The notes beneath the pieces were generated by a model. The model had not been told where the DNA came from and did no database searches. It saw only the letters and a program-made list of their open reading frames with translations. Both the position numbers and the translations under genes were made by a program. Below are positions 8,801 through 17,196 of a stretch of DNA of 64,000 nucleotides, in pieces; position 1 is the first letter of the stretch; the number at the start of each line of letters is the position of its first letter. The stretch comes from Blautia schinkii DSM 10518 (GTDB lineage: Bacteria; Bacillota; Clostridia; Lachnospirales; Lachnospiraceae): the NCBI GenBank assembly GCA_000702025.1, contig JNKJ01000006.1:323527-387526 (forward strand). The letters run 5' to 3'.

Positions 8801-9511
8801 ATGATTCGGATTGCATTGGTGGAGGATGACGCCCAGTACCGTCAGGAGCTGTTGGGTTATCTGAAAAGATACGAGCAGGAAAGCAGGGAGAAATTTCAAA
8901 TTACCGTATTCACAGACGGAGACGAGATTGTAGAAGATTATAAAGCGTGCTATGACATCATATTTATGGACATTGAGATGGCCTTTATGGACGGAATGAC
9001 TGCGGCGGAGCATATCCGCAAGCTGGATACCGAGGTTGTGATTTTTTTTATCACAAATATGCCCCAGTATGCCATAAAGGGCTATACCGTAGACGCGCTG
9101 GATTATGTGCTTAAGCCGGTCAGTTATTATGCCTTTACGCAGAGACTGGAACGCGCGCTGTCAAGAATGAAAAAGCGCGTAAAAAAATACGTGGTGATTG
9201 CCAACCGCGGCAGACTGAAAAAGCTGGATATTTCAGAGATTACATATATTGAGGTGCAGGATCATGATCTTGTTTACCATACCGCAGACGAGGACTTTAT
9301 GACAAAGGGCTCCCTGTCGGAAGTGGAAAACGACCTGAAAAAGCATGGATTTTTCAGGTGCAACAAGTGTTATCTGGTTAATCTGGAATACGTAGAGGCT
9401 GTGCAGAATTCAGACGCCCTTGTGGGAAATGAGAGAATCCAGATCAGCCGCGCGAGGAGAAAGGCATTTCTGGAAGCGTTGAATGATTACATGAACGAGG
9501 TGAGCAAATAG
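8801..9511 (+). CDS. LytTR-family response regulator
   Basis: This 236-residue regulator has an N-terminal receiver domain with acidic residues E8/D9/D10, phospho-acceptor D57 (FMDIEM) and the conserved Lys in YVLKP (about residue 105). A C-terminal LytTR DNA-binding domain (about residues 130-235) follows, as in AgrA and VirR. The start at 8801 is preferred over the earlier frame start because AGGGAGA lies 6-7 bp upstream. The stop codon overlaps by one base the GTG start of the downstream AgrC-like kinase, so the pair is translationally coupled. Targets would be promoters with paired LytTR repeats; none was identified here. Confidence 0.92.
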   Translation: MIRIALVEDDAQYRQELLGYLKRYEQESREKFQITVFTDGDEIVEDYKACYDIIFMDIEMAFMDGMTAAEHIRKLDTEVVIFFITNMPQYAIKGYTVDALDYVLKPVSYYAFTQRLERALSRMKKRVKKYVVIANRGRLKKLDISEITYIEVQDHDLVYHTADEDFMTKGSLSEVENDLKKHGFFRCNKCYLVNLEYVEAVQNSDALVGNERIQISRARRKAFLEALNDYMNEVSK

Positions 9512-10830
9512 TGCTTCAGGTTACCCCGAATTTAAACAATACCCCGGGCATTTATTATGCCATTGCCTATATTTTCAGCACTTTCCTGTATATCAGCATC
9601 AATAAGAAGCGGCAGAAGGGCGTGCGGCGCGCGGCAATTCAGGCAGGCTGCGCTGCTTTGCTGATTGTTTTTATGCTTGCCACAGACCAGATAGCGGTCA
9701 AATGGTTTATCCCTTGCGTTTTGACGGAAATAGGGCTGATCTGGCTGCCCATTCATCTTTGCTGCGAGATGGACTGGAGAAAGTCCGCTTATTTTTGTAT
9801 CCGGGCGTTTATCCTGGGAGAGCTTGCTGCTTCGCTGGACTGGCAGCTATTTTATTTCGGGCTGATGAACTGGAAGCTGGAGCTCAATATGATGTGGAAC
9901 CTGCTGTTCCTGGCGGTGTCCTACGGCAGTGTCTTCGGGCTTATGTACTGCCTGGAGCGGAGGCACCGGAAGGAAAACGAGGAGCTGCATATAAGCGGAA
10001 GGGAGCTTGGGATTACTGCTTTTCTTCTTCTGCTGGTGTATATGACGAGCAATCTGAGTTATGTTTTTTCAAATACGCCCTTCAGTACCCAGTTTCCGGC
10101 AGAGATGTTTACAATCCGCACACTCGTGGATCTGGGCGGGGTTGGTATTCTTTTTGCCTATCATATGCAGATACAGGAAATAAATGTAAAGGTGGAAAAT
10201 GCATATTTACAGAATATGCTTCACGCCCACTATGAGAACTACAAAATCTCAGAGGAAAGCATTGCTCTTGTCAACCAGAAGTACCATGATCTGAAGCACC
10301 AGATTGCGTTTCTTCGCTCATCCATAGACGATGGGGAGAAGGAAACGTACCTGGATCAGATGGAGCAGGAGATTAAATTATACGAGGCGCAGAATAAGAC
10401 GGGAAATAAGGTGCTGGACACGATTCTGACGGCGAAAACACTGCAGTGCCAGAATCAGGGAATCAGCCTCACCTGCGTGGCGGACGGGCAGGCCATTGAA
10501 TTTATGCATCCCATGGATATTACTGCCTTGTTTGGAAATGCGCTGGATAATGCCATTGAAAGTGTGAAAAAAATCGCTGACCCGGAGCAAAGGCTGATCC
10601 ACATGGTGGTGTCACGGAAGAAAAATTTTCTGCGCATCAAGGTGGAAAATTGTTACCAGGGAAAGCTGGAATTCGAAAACGGAATGCCGAAAACGACAAA
10701 GCTTGACAAAAAGTTTCACGGCTACGGCATGAAAAGCATTCATAATATTGTAGAAAAATATAGCGGTTCCGTGACCGTTCAGGCGAAGGACGGGTGGTTT
10801 GAGCTGAGGATATTGATTCCGCAGCAGTGA
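9511..10830 (+). CDS. AgrC-like GHKL sensor histidine kinase
   Basis: This 439-residue protein has about six N-terminal membrane helices (residues 1-210) and a cytoplasmic kinase part with the phospho-acceptor motif HDLKHQ, an N-box (NALDNAIESV) and a short G2 box (HGYGMKSI), as in AgrC-type peptide-sensing kinases. Translation starts at GTG 9511, which overlaps the regulator's TAG by one base. It should phosphorylate the LytTR regulator. No AgrB processing enzyme or AgrD-like peptide gene is visible in the window, so the ligand is unknown. A tight terminator follows at 10844. Confidence 0.9.
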   Translation: MLQVTPNLNNTPGIYYAIAYIFSTFLYISINKKRQKGVRRAAIQAGCAALLIVFMLATDQIAVKWFIPCVLTEIGLIWLPIHLCCEMDWRKSAYFCIRAFILGELAASLDWQLFYFGLMNWKLELNMMWNLLFLAVSYGSVFGLMYCLERRHRKENEELHISGRELGITAFLLLLVYMTSNLSYVFSNTPFSTQFPAEMFTIRTLVDLGGVGILFAYHMQIQEINVKVENAYLQNMLHAHYENYKISEESIALVNQKYHDLKHQIAFLRSSIDDGEKETYLDQMEQEIKLYEAQNKTGNKVLDTILTAKTLQCQNQGISLTCVADGQAIEFMHPMDITALFGNALDNAIESVKKIADPEQRLIHMVVSRKKNFLRIKVENCYQGKLEFENGMPKTTKLDKKFHGYGMKSIHNIVEKYSGSVTVQAKDGWFELRILIPQQ

Positions 10831-10843
10831 AAGTTTCAAAAGC

Positions 10844-10865
10844 CAAACCTTCGGTTTGTTTTGTT
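10844..10865 (+). terminator. intrinsic terminator after the AgrC-like kinase
   Basis: CAAACC, loop TTC, GGTTTG, followed by TTTTGTT. It is compact, lies 13 bp after the stop codon and ends the LytTR/AgrC-like operon. Confidence 0.75.
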
Positions 10866-10914
10866 AATGGCAGAAACCTCCGGGATATGTTAAAAATATT
10901 ATAATAAAGCAGGG

Positions 10915-10953
10915 CTGCCGCACCAGATTCATTATCATAGGTGCGGCAGTTTG
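10915..10953 (+). terminator. stem-loop in the leader of the kinase/regulator/binding-protein operon
   Basis: CTGCCGCACC (10915-10924) pairs perfectly with GGTGCGGCAG (10940-10949) and is followed by TTTGTC. It lies 35 bp before the kinase start. It may be a second terminator for upstream transcription or a leader hairpin; no clear promoter was found between it and the gene. Confidence 0.55.
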
Positions 10954-10987
10954 TCTCCCCGGCCATACGAAAGGAGCGCATCTCCCC

Positions 10988-12646
10988 ATGAGAAATCCTT
11001 TTAATTCACTAAAACCCCTAATTTCAAACCCCCTAATCTCAAAACCCCACATCACCGTAAAAATCCTGCTGCTTATGCTTCTCTTTGTGGTTCCGTTGAA
11101 TGTTATTTCCATTCTTTCCTCCCTGGAGTTTTTCCGATATTATGCGGCGCAGGTTGAGACGGGGTTGAAGAATATTACAGATGTTTATATTAACACCCTG
11201 GACTACCATACGGAGCGAGCGGACCTTTATCTGTACGAAATGCTCAATAACAGCCAGGAGTGTGCCATTCTGGAACGGCAGGGCGTCCTGCCTTATGAAT
11301 ATGAGAACGCGAAGTACCAGTGCTACAATATCCTCTCGGCACAGATGGAGCAGGAGGAGGTAATTTCCGGATACTTCCTTATACCAAAGCGTACAGGGGA
11401 TTGCATCATGACACTGGATGGGACCCTTGGAAACGGACCTGAAATCAAAGAGTACATAACCGGAACAAAAGAATGTGACAATCTCTGGCATGTGGTTCAG
11501 CTAGGTGATGAATGCGTACTGCTTCGGACAGCATCGGAAAAGAATTTTTACTACGGAGCGGTCATCAGTCTGACCAGCCAGCAAAAGGAGATAGAAGAGC
11601 TTGGAAATTATTCCAGCCAGAGGGTTTCTTTTACGGAAGGACTTCCTGACACAGAGAGAAATCGTATTCAGGCTTTATCGAAATCCAGGCGTATGAATCT
11701 GGTGCTCACCATGGATGTAAGCCGCAGCGAGTGCTATAAAGGGATTTCTTTCTGGAACCGGATTCTCATTGCGTTTACCTTTATTTTCATTCTTGCCGTG
11801 CCTGTCATCTACACATATATGAAGAAGCTTATTGTCCGGCCTTTAAACCGGCTAAACCAGGGCTTCTGTGAAATAGAAAGCGGGAACCGTCATTATACAG
11901 TGGAGGATAAGGCGGAGACCCGGGAATTTCAGGATGCCTATGATTCCTTTAACCGCATGGTAGGCAGCATGGAGAGCCTGCGTCTTGACAATATTGAAAA
12001 GGAATTGGACAAAAAGAAATTGGAGCTGGACAATCTGAAGCTACAGATACGCCCTCATTTTTTATTGAATACCTTTAACCTGATGTATTATCTTCTCCGT
12101 TCTCCAGACGGCACTGGGGAAGTGCGGAAGCTGATTCTCTACCTGTCAGATTACTTCCGTTATCTGTTCCGCAGTGACAGGGATGTGGAGCTGTTTGATA
12201 AGGAACTGACCTTGATTGAAGGCTATGTGGAGGTGGCGAAAATCCGGTATCCTAACGGACTGGATATTTCCTATGACATAGACCCGGAGGTAAGACTTAT
12301 CCGCGTTCCCCCTCTTTTAATCCACAACTTTGTGGAAAATGTGGTCAAGCACGCCTTGTCTGTGGGGAAATGTGTGCATATCTTGCTGACGGCCCATTAT
12401 GAGGAGGGCTGGGTCCAGTTTGAAATCAGCGACGATGGAAACGGAATGTCTCAGGAGCAGGTGCGGAAAATCAATGAACGTTTATGGGAGCAGGAGGAAA
12501 CAGACCATATGGGAATACGAAATGCAATCCGCAGGATTGAATACTTGTATGGCCCGGCAGCCAGGGTAAGGGTGCGTTCCCAGACAGAGGAGGGCACCAC
12601 GTTTACCATAACCTTTCCTTATGAATTGGAGGTGGAGGAAGAATGA
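10988..12646 (+). CDS. YesM-type sensor histidine kinase
   Basis: This 552-residue kinase has a membrane helix at about residues 20-43, an extracellular sensor region (about 45-255), a second helix (about 257-277), a HAMP linker and a His_kinase/HATPase pair. The phospho-acceptor is in QIRPHFLLNTFN, the N-box is HNFVENVVKHAL and the G1 box is DDGNGMS, so catalysis should be intact. AAGGAG lies 11 bp upstream of the ATG. Its last codons overlap the downstream regulator by 4 bp (ATGA), and a solute-binding protein gene follows that with another 4-bp overlap. The likely role is sensing an extracellular carbohydrate, perhaps with the binding protein as co-receptor. Confidence 0.92.
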   Translation: MRNPFNSLKPLISNPLISKPHITVKILLLMLLFVVPLNVISILSSLEFFRYYAAQVETGLKNITDVYINTLDYHTERADLYLYEMLNNSQECAILERQGVLPYEYENAKYQCYNILSAQMEQEEVISGYFLIPKRTGDCIMTLDGTLGNGPEIKEYITGTKECDNLWHVVQLGDECVLLRTASEKNFYYGAVISLTSQQKEIEELGNYSSQRVSFTEGLPDTERNRIQALSKSRRMNLVLTMDVSRSECYKGISFWNRILIAFTFIFILAVPVIYTYMKKLIVRPLNRLNQGFCEIESGNRHYTVEDKAETREFQDAYDSFNRMVGSMESLRLDNIEKELDKKKLELDNLKLQIRPHFLLNTFNLMYYLLRSPDGTGEVRKLILYLSDYFRYLFRSDRDVELFDKELTLIEGYVEVAKIRYPNGLDISYDIDPEVRLIRVPPLLIHNFVENVVKHALSVGKCVHILLTAHYEEGWVQFEISDDGNGMSQEQVRKINERLWEQEETDHMGIRNAIRRIEYLYGPAARVRVRSQTEEGTTFTITFPYELEVEEE

Positions 12647-13437
12647 CGGTTCTCATTGTGAATGATGAAGTGTGGACAGCAGATATGATGAAAGAAGAAG
12701 TGGACTGGACCGGCTGCGGGGTGGATGAGGTGAAGGCCGTGTATGATGCGGACGGTGCGAGAAAAGAGATTATGAAGGGAGACATTGACATTCTTCTCTG
12801 CGATATAGAAATGCCCAGGGAGAATGGCATTGAGCTGCTTCGCTGGGTGAGGGAAAAGCAGTATGATGTGGAATGTATTTTCCTCACCTGCCATGCGAAT
12901 TTCATCTATGCCCAGGAGGCGGTAAAGCTTAACTGCCTGGACTACATCCTTATGCCGGCCAGGACAGAGGAAATCCAGGAGGTCCTGTGCAAAGTGGTCC
13001 GGGGAATCCAAAAGAAGAGAGACAACCGCCAGCTTGAGCAGTACGGAGCCAGATGGGTGGAGAGCCAGAAGGAGGAGGCCTATGAGGTCCAGGGGAGAAA
13101 AAGCAATGAGGATATTATCCGGGATTGTGAGCAATATATTCACCAAAACCTCAAGAACAGCGGTCTGTCTGTAAATCAGGTGGCTGATTTCTGCCATTTG
13201 AACCCTATTTATCTTAACCGTATCTTCCGTAAGGAAAGAAACATAAGTATTGGTCAGTACATCATACGCGAAAGGATGACCCTGGCGGCAAAGCTTTTGA
13301 GCGACCCTGGCATTTCCGCCCATACAGTTGCGGAAAAGACTGGCTATATGAACTATTCTTATTTTTCTACTGCTTTTAAGAAGTTTTATGGCTGCTCGCC
13401 CCAGCATTATGCAGAAAGGCGGAATGATAGAATATGA
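12643..13437 (+). CDS. YesN-like AraC-family response regulator with atypical receiver
   Basis: This 264-residue regulator has an N-terminal receiver (about 1-120) and two C-terminal AraC-type helix-turn-helix motifs (about 165-260, with HLNPIYLNRIFRKE and YFSTAFKKFYG). The phospho-acceptor D54 (LLCDIEMP) is present. The nearly invariant receiver Lys is replaced by Met104 (YILMPAR), and the acidic pocket reads N7-D8-E9. The Lys normally bonds the phosphorylated Asp and transmits the switch, so signalling may be weak, constitutive or mechanistically altered. ATGA overlaps join it to the kinase upstream and the binding-protein gene downstream. Confidence 0.9.
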   Translation: MTVLIVNDEVWTADMMKEEVDWTGCGVDEVKAVYDADGARKEIMKGDIDILLCDIEMPRENGIELLRWVREKQYDVECIFLTCHANFIYAQEAVKLNCLDYILMPARTEEIQEVLCKVVRGIQKKRDNRQLEQYGARWVESQKEEAYEVQGRKSNEDIIRDCEQYIHQNLKNSGLSVNQVADFCHLNPIYLNRIFRKERNISIGQYIIRERMTLAAKLLSDPGISAHTVAEKTGYMNYSYFSTAFKKFYGCSPQHYAERRNDRI

Positions 13438-14957
13438 AAAGAAAGAAACGGATCATTATAATGCTCTGCATTGTTTTGTGTGCGGCTGCCTTTCTGCAAA
13501 CGCGTAATATATGGTCAGCAGGAAAAACGGACGGGGAAGAGCCGCCCTATGAATTGGTTATGCAGTGGCCTGCCTCCGGTAAGGTTCCGGCGGGACTTAA
13601 GGATGTGGAGCAGGCTTTGAATGTGATTACGGAGGATGAGATTGGTGTTACAATCCGTCTCAAGGCATGCCAGTCACCTGCCTTTGAAGCAAATCTCATG
13701 ATTGCGGCAGGAGATAAGCTTGATTTGTGTGTCTCTATGTTTGGAAGTATGCCGGAGCTTATAAATAATGGATATCTTATACAGCTTGACAGCCTCATGG
13801 ATACGAAAGGGCAGGAGCTGAAAAAGGTCTGCGGCGTGCAACTGGAGGGCGGATATTACCAGGATCATATTTACGGGATACCTACTGTCTATTCCGAGGG
13901 ATGGAGATACGGAATGATCTGCAGGACAGATTTCATGGAGAAGTATGGCTTTGAGACAGAGGAAGGGAAATATTACTCTTTTGACGAGCTGGAGGAATTT
14001 TTCCAAAGAGTTAAGGACGGGGAAGGAGAAGATTTTTACATACTGGGCGGTAATCTTACTTGTGGAGGTGATTTGCTGGAAAGGTCAGGTTACGCCTTTG
14101 ACGTGCTGGGAGCCGGGATAGAGACAGGCGTTCTTCTGCTGGGTTCAGATAATAATCCAGATAAAATCGTGAATTTTTATGAGACAAAGGAATTTGAAGA
14201 ATTTGCCCGCAGAATGTACAGGTGGCAGAACAAAGGCTTCTTTGTGCCGGATACGGCGATATCAGAGGACAGCCCAAACCTTCTCATGAGGGATGGAAGG
14301 ACTTTAGGATGGTTCTTTCATAATGTCCCCGGTGAAGAAAAGGAGAATACCTCGGACAGCGGCCTTGATGTTACATTTATTCCCACAATGGAGGCTGTGC
14401 GGACTACGGATACTTACCAGACTGTCCTGTGGAGCATCCCCATAACTTGTGAAAATCCGGAAAAGGTCATGGAGTTTCTGGAACTTTTATATACGGATGA
14501 AAGAGTGTGCAATCTTTTGCAGAGGGGGATTGAAGGTGCTTCCTATGTGGTAGAAGAGGAAAATGAGGAGGGGAAGCTGATCGCTCTGCCGGAGGGTGAA
14601 ACCATAGACACACTTCCGTATTATGCGCACCTGGGCGTATTCGGCAACAGACTGGACGCATATACCTGGGTCCCGGGTGAGATTGACAGAAACCGTAGGA
14701 TTAAAGAATTCAGCGACAGTATCTCCCGTACTTCACCTGCCTGGGGCTATGTGTTTGACCAGGAGCCAACAGCCCTGGAAATTTCCCGGGTGAAAGAGGT
14801 GATCAAAAAGTATATTGGTGTGATTGAAACAGGTGCCGCAGATCCTGATGTTGAACTGCCGATGTTTCTTGATGAGCTTAAGGCGGCGGGGATTGATAAA
14901 GTGATTGAAGAAAATCAGAGACAGTATGACTTGTGGAGAGATGCCTCCGGCAGATAA
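13434..14957 (+). CDS. extracellular solute-binding protein (carbohydrate type), encoded without permeases
   Basis: This 507-residue protein has an N-terminal hydrophobic export segment (about residues 5-22) and a family 1-type sugar-binding fold. Its C-terminal region resembles DUF3502-bearing LplA-like proteins. The hydrophobic segment contains Cys (IVLCAAA), but a Leu precedes it instead of the usual small residue, so lipidation is doubtful. It overlaps the response-regulator gene by 4 bp and ends before a strong terminator; no ABC permease genes are in the operon. The arrangement resembles described kinase systems in which a binding protein presents sugar to the sensor. It might instead serve permeases encoded elsewhere. 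Confidence 0.85.
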   Translation: MKRKKRIIIMLCIVLCAAAFLQTRNIWSAGKTDGEEPPYELVMQWPASGKVPAGLKDVEQALNVITEDEIGVTIRLKACQSPAFEANLMIAAGDKLDLCVSMFGSMPELINNGYLIQLDSLMDTKGQELKKVCGVQLEGGYYQDHIYGIPTVYSEGWRYGMICRTDFMEKYGFETEEGKYYSFDELEEFFQRVKDGEGEDFYILGGNLTCGGDLLERSGYAFDVLGAGIETGVLLLGSDNNPDKIVNFYETKEFEEFARRMYRWQNKGFFVPDTAISEDSPNLLMRDGRTLGWFFHNVPGEEKENTSDSGLDVTFIPTMEAVRTTDTYQTVLWSIPITCENPEKVMEFLELLYTDERVCNLLQRGIEGASYVVEEENEEGKLIALPEGETIDTLPYYAHLGVFGNRLDAYTWVPGEIDRNRRIKEFSDSISRTSPAWGYVFDQEPTALEISRVKEVIKKYIGVIETGAADPDVELPMFLDELKAAGIDKVIEENQRQYDLWRDASGR

Positions 14958-15064
14958 CAGAGCGCCTCAAATGTACAATGTCATACAAGTCCGCATGACG
15001 AAAATAATCTTAATAGTTGTAAAAAATAAATGCATGTGAATTAAAAAAATAACATGACATTTTT

Positions 15065-15096
15065 AAGCCATCCGGGTAGACCGGGTGGCTTTTTTT
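15065..15096 (+). terminator. strong intrinsic terminator
   Basis: AAGCCA-T-CCGG / CCGG-G-TGGCTT stem followed by seven T residues, 108 bp after the binding-protein stop. It ends the kinase/regulator/binding-protein operon. Confidence 0.9.
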
Positions 15097-15242
15097 GTGA
15101 CATCTGTAGACATCTTTGATAATATCTTGATGCAATTTGTGCAATAACCTGTTCGATTTATGATTCGTACCGGAAAAAAATGACGTCGTATAATGATATC
15201 AAAATAATACTATTTATACCCAGGAAAGGAACGGTAAAAATC

Positions 15243-15788
15243 ATGAATCAACAAGGAATCATATCAGAAAAACCAGGTATCACTATACTTGATATCAGAA
15301 TTGCTGCCGCGGTGGCAATCTGTTGTATTACATCCACAATATTAAATCATTTCGGGCTGAAGCTTACATACGTAGAAATGCATCTGGAGATTATTCAAAA
15401 AATGACAGCCTGTATCGCCTGCCTTCTCTGCTGTCAGGATACGGTTACGAGCAGCAAAAAAGCAGGCATCAATCGTCTGATAATCACCGCTATCGGTGGA
15501 GCTGTGGGTGTCGGCGCCGTATTGCTGGACAATGTATTGGGAAATGAGTGGGCGATGGCGGCAATGGTCGCTGTGGGTGTTCTGCTGACACTCTTTTTGT
15601 GTAAAATGGCAAAAGTGCCTTATATCAACGCAAGAATCGGCGGTGTTACTTTTATCCTGGTTTCCTGTACATTGGCAGGCAATGCACGTATCTGGTATGC
15701 AGTTCTGCGCTTTATTTCCACCTTATACGGTGCGCTTGTGGTTCTTTTGGTAACCTGGATATTTGAATATTTTCAGAGAAAAGAGTGA
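15243..15788 (+). CDS. FUSC/aromatic-acid-exporter-like membrane protein
   Basis: This protein of 181 residues contains about five to six hydrophobic helices and resembles the N-terminal membrane part of aromatic acid exporter (FUSC/DUF939) proteins, including the conserved start of the form GITILDIRIAAAVAICC. It lacks the long cytoplasmic part of larger members. The start at 15243 is chosen because AGGAAAGGA lies about 12 bp upstream; the in-frame ATG at 15180 has none. A MATE exporter gene begins 4 bp after its stop. Given the decarboxylase operon at 35-38 kb, export of an aromatic product is plausible but unproven. Confidence 0.75.
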   Translation: MNQQGIISEKPGITILDIRIAAAVAICCITSTILNHFGLKLTYVEMHLEIIQKMTACIACLLCCQDTVTSSKKAGINRLIITAIGGAVGVGAVLLDNVLGNEWAMAAMVAVGVLLTLFLCKMAKVPYINARIGGVTFILVSCTLAGNARIWYAVLRFISTLYGALVVLLVTWIFEYFQRKE

Positions 15789-15792
15789 TTGA

Positions 15793-17160
15793 GTGAAAGA
15801 GAAAAAGCAGAGCTTTGTACAGGATCTTACAGTAGGTAATGTTGCCCGGCAGCTGATCATGTTTGCCGCACCACTTTTCCTCTCAGGACTGCTTCAGACA
15901 GTATATAACATGGCCGATATGGTGATTGTGGGGCAGTATGTGGGAAAAGAGGGGTTATCGGCGGTTTCTGTGGGCGGTGATGTACTGGCGCTGCTCACCT
16001 TTGTATCCATGGGTATCTCTAACGCAGGACAGATATTGATTTCCCAATATGTGGGCGCTGGCAGAAACGATAAGGTTTCAAAGATGATTGGCACGTTGTT
16101 TACTTTTTTGCTGAGCTGTGCGGTGTTTATCACCGTGATCTGTCTTTTTATCCAAGATAAGATTATAGAATGGGTAAACATGCCGGAGGAAGCTGCGGGT
16201 TTTGGGAAAGCTTATATTTTCGTCTGCATTTTAGGGCTGGTATTTATTTTTGGATACAATCTGGTGAGCGCGGTATTGCGGGGAATGGGAGATTCCAGGC
16301 ATCCGCTTTTATTTATTGCTATTGCCTCATTGATTAATATAGTGCTGGATTTGGTACTGATTGTCTGTTTTCATATGGGCGTGCTGGGAGCGGCTCTCGC
16401 TACGGTGTTTGGGCAGGCGGTGAGCTTTTTGTGGTCCCTTGTTTACCTTTACCGGAGGAAAGAAGCGTTTGGTTTTGATTTCCGGTGGGAAAGTTTTCGT
16501 ATAGATCCGCAGGTACTTCGACCGCTGCTGACTCTGGGGGTGCCAATGATCCTACAGTCCGCTGCAGTGACCTTTTCCAAGCTTTTTGTTACCTCCTGGG
16601 TGAATACCTATGGGGTGGTGGCATCGGCTGTGACAGGGATTGGCAATAAGCTTCAGCTTGTAACCAACGTATTTGCCCAGGCCTTGTCCACTGCGGGCGG
16701 TTCCATGATTGCTCAAAACATAGGGGCGAAAAAATACAAAAGAGTTTCCAGTGTGGTAAACATTTCATTTGTACTGGACGGGGCAGTGACGGTCGTTCTG
16801 ACGGCAGTGACGGTGGCTTTTCCGTATACAGTTTTTGGGATTTTCACGAATGATGTACAAGTGCTGAACATGTGCATTTCTTTTATTCCAGTGGCAATCG
16901 TACTCTATGCCGGATGCGTGCTGAGACCTCCCATGTCAGCTCTGATCAACGGTACCGGGAGATCAAGGCTGAATCTGACTATAGCGCTTTTGGACGGGAT
17001 TGTTGTCCGTATTTTTCTGGCATATCTTATGGGAAAGATCTGGGGATTTGGTATCTACGGTTTCTGGATGGGAAATGCACTGGCCAGCTGTGTGCCGTTC
17101 CTGGTGGGAATGCCATATTATCTATCTGGAAAATGGAAGAATATCCGTGCCTATAACTAA
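15793..17160 (+). CDS. MATE-family multidrug/metabolite efflux protein
   Basis: This 455-residue protein has about 12 membrane helices in two homologous halves and typical MATE motifs, such as PLFLSGLLQTVYNMADM in helix 1 and GVPMILQSAAVTFSKLF at the start of the second half. It exports cationic drugs or metabolites by Na+ or H+ antiport. Translation starts at GTG 15793, 4 bp after the FUSC-like gene, so the two exporters are probably co-transcribed. An FMN-dependent oxidoreductase gene follows 36 bp downstream. Confidence 0.92.
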   Translation: MKEKKQSFVQDLTVGNVARQLIMFAAPLFLSGLLQTVYNMADMVIVGQYVGKEGLSAVSVGGDVLALLTFVSMGISNAGQILISQYVGAGRNDKVSKMIGTLFTFLLSCAVFITVICLFIQDKIIEWVNMPEEAAGFGKAYIFVCILGLVFIFGYNLVSAVLRGMGDSRHPLLFIAIASLINIVLDLVLIVCFHMGVLGAALATVFGQAVSFLWSLVYLYRRKEAFGFDFRWESFRIDPQVLRPLLTLGVPMILQSAAVTFSKLFVTSWVNTYGVVASAVTGIGNKLQLVTNVFAQALSTAGGSMIAQNIGAKKYKRVSSVVNISFVLDGAVTVVLTAVTVAFPYTVFGIFTNDVQVLNMCISFIPVAIVLYAGCVLRPPMSALINGTGRSRLNLTIALLDGIVVRIFLAYLMGKIWGFGIYGFWMGNALASCVPFLVGMPYYLSGKWKNIRAYN

Positions 17161-17196
17161 AAAGTGCAATAGACAGCGAATGAAAGGAGAAACAGA

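Noticed and set aside
10915..10953. Riboswitch or T-box leader
   Set aside because: There is only one simple hairpin with a short loop and none of the conserved sequence of known riboswitch or T-box classes.
10831..10987. Hidden AgrD-like peptide gene after the AgrC-like kinase
   Set aside because: No short frame with a ribosome-binding site and peptide-like layout was found; the stretch holds two hairpins.
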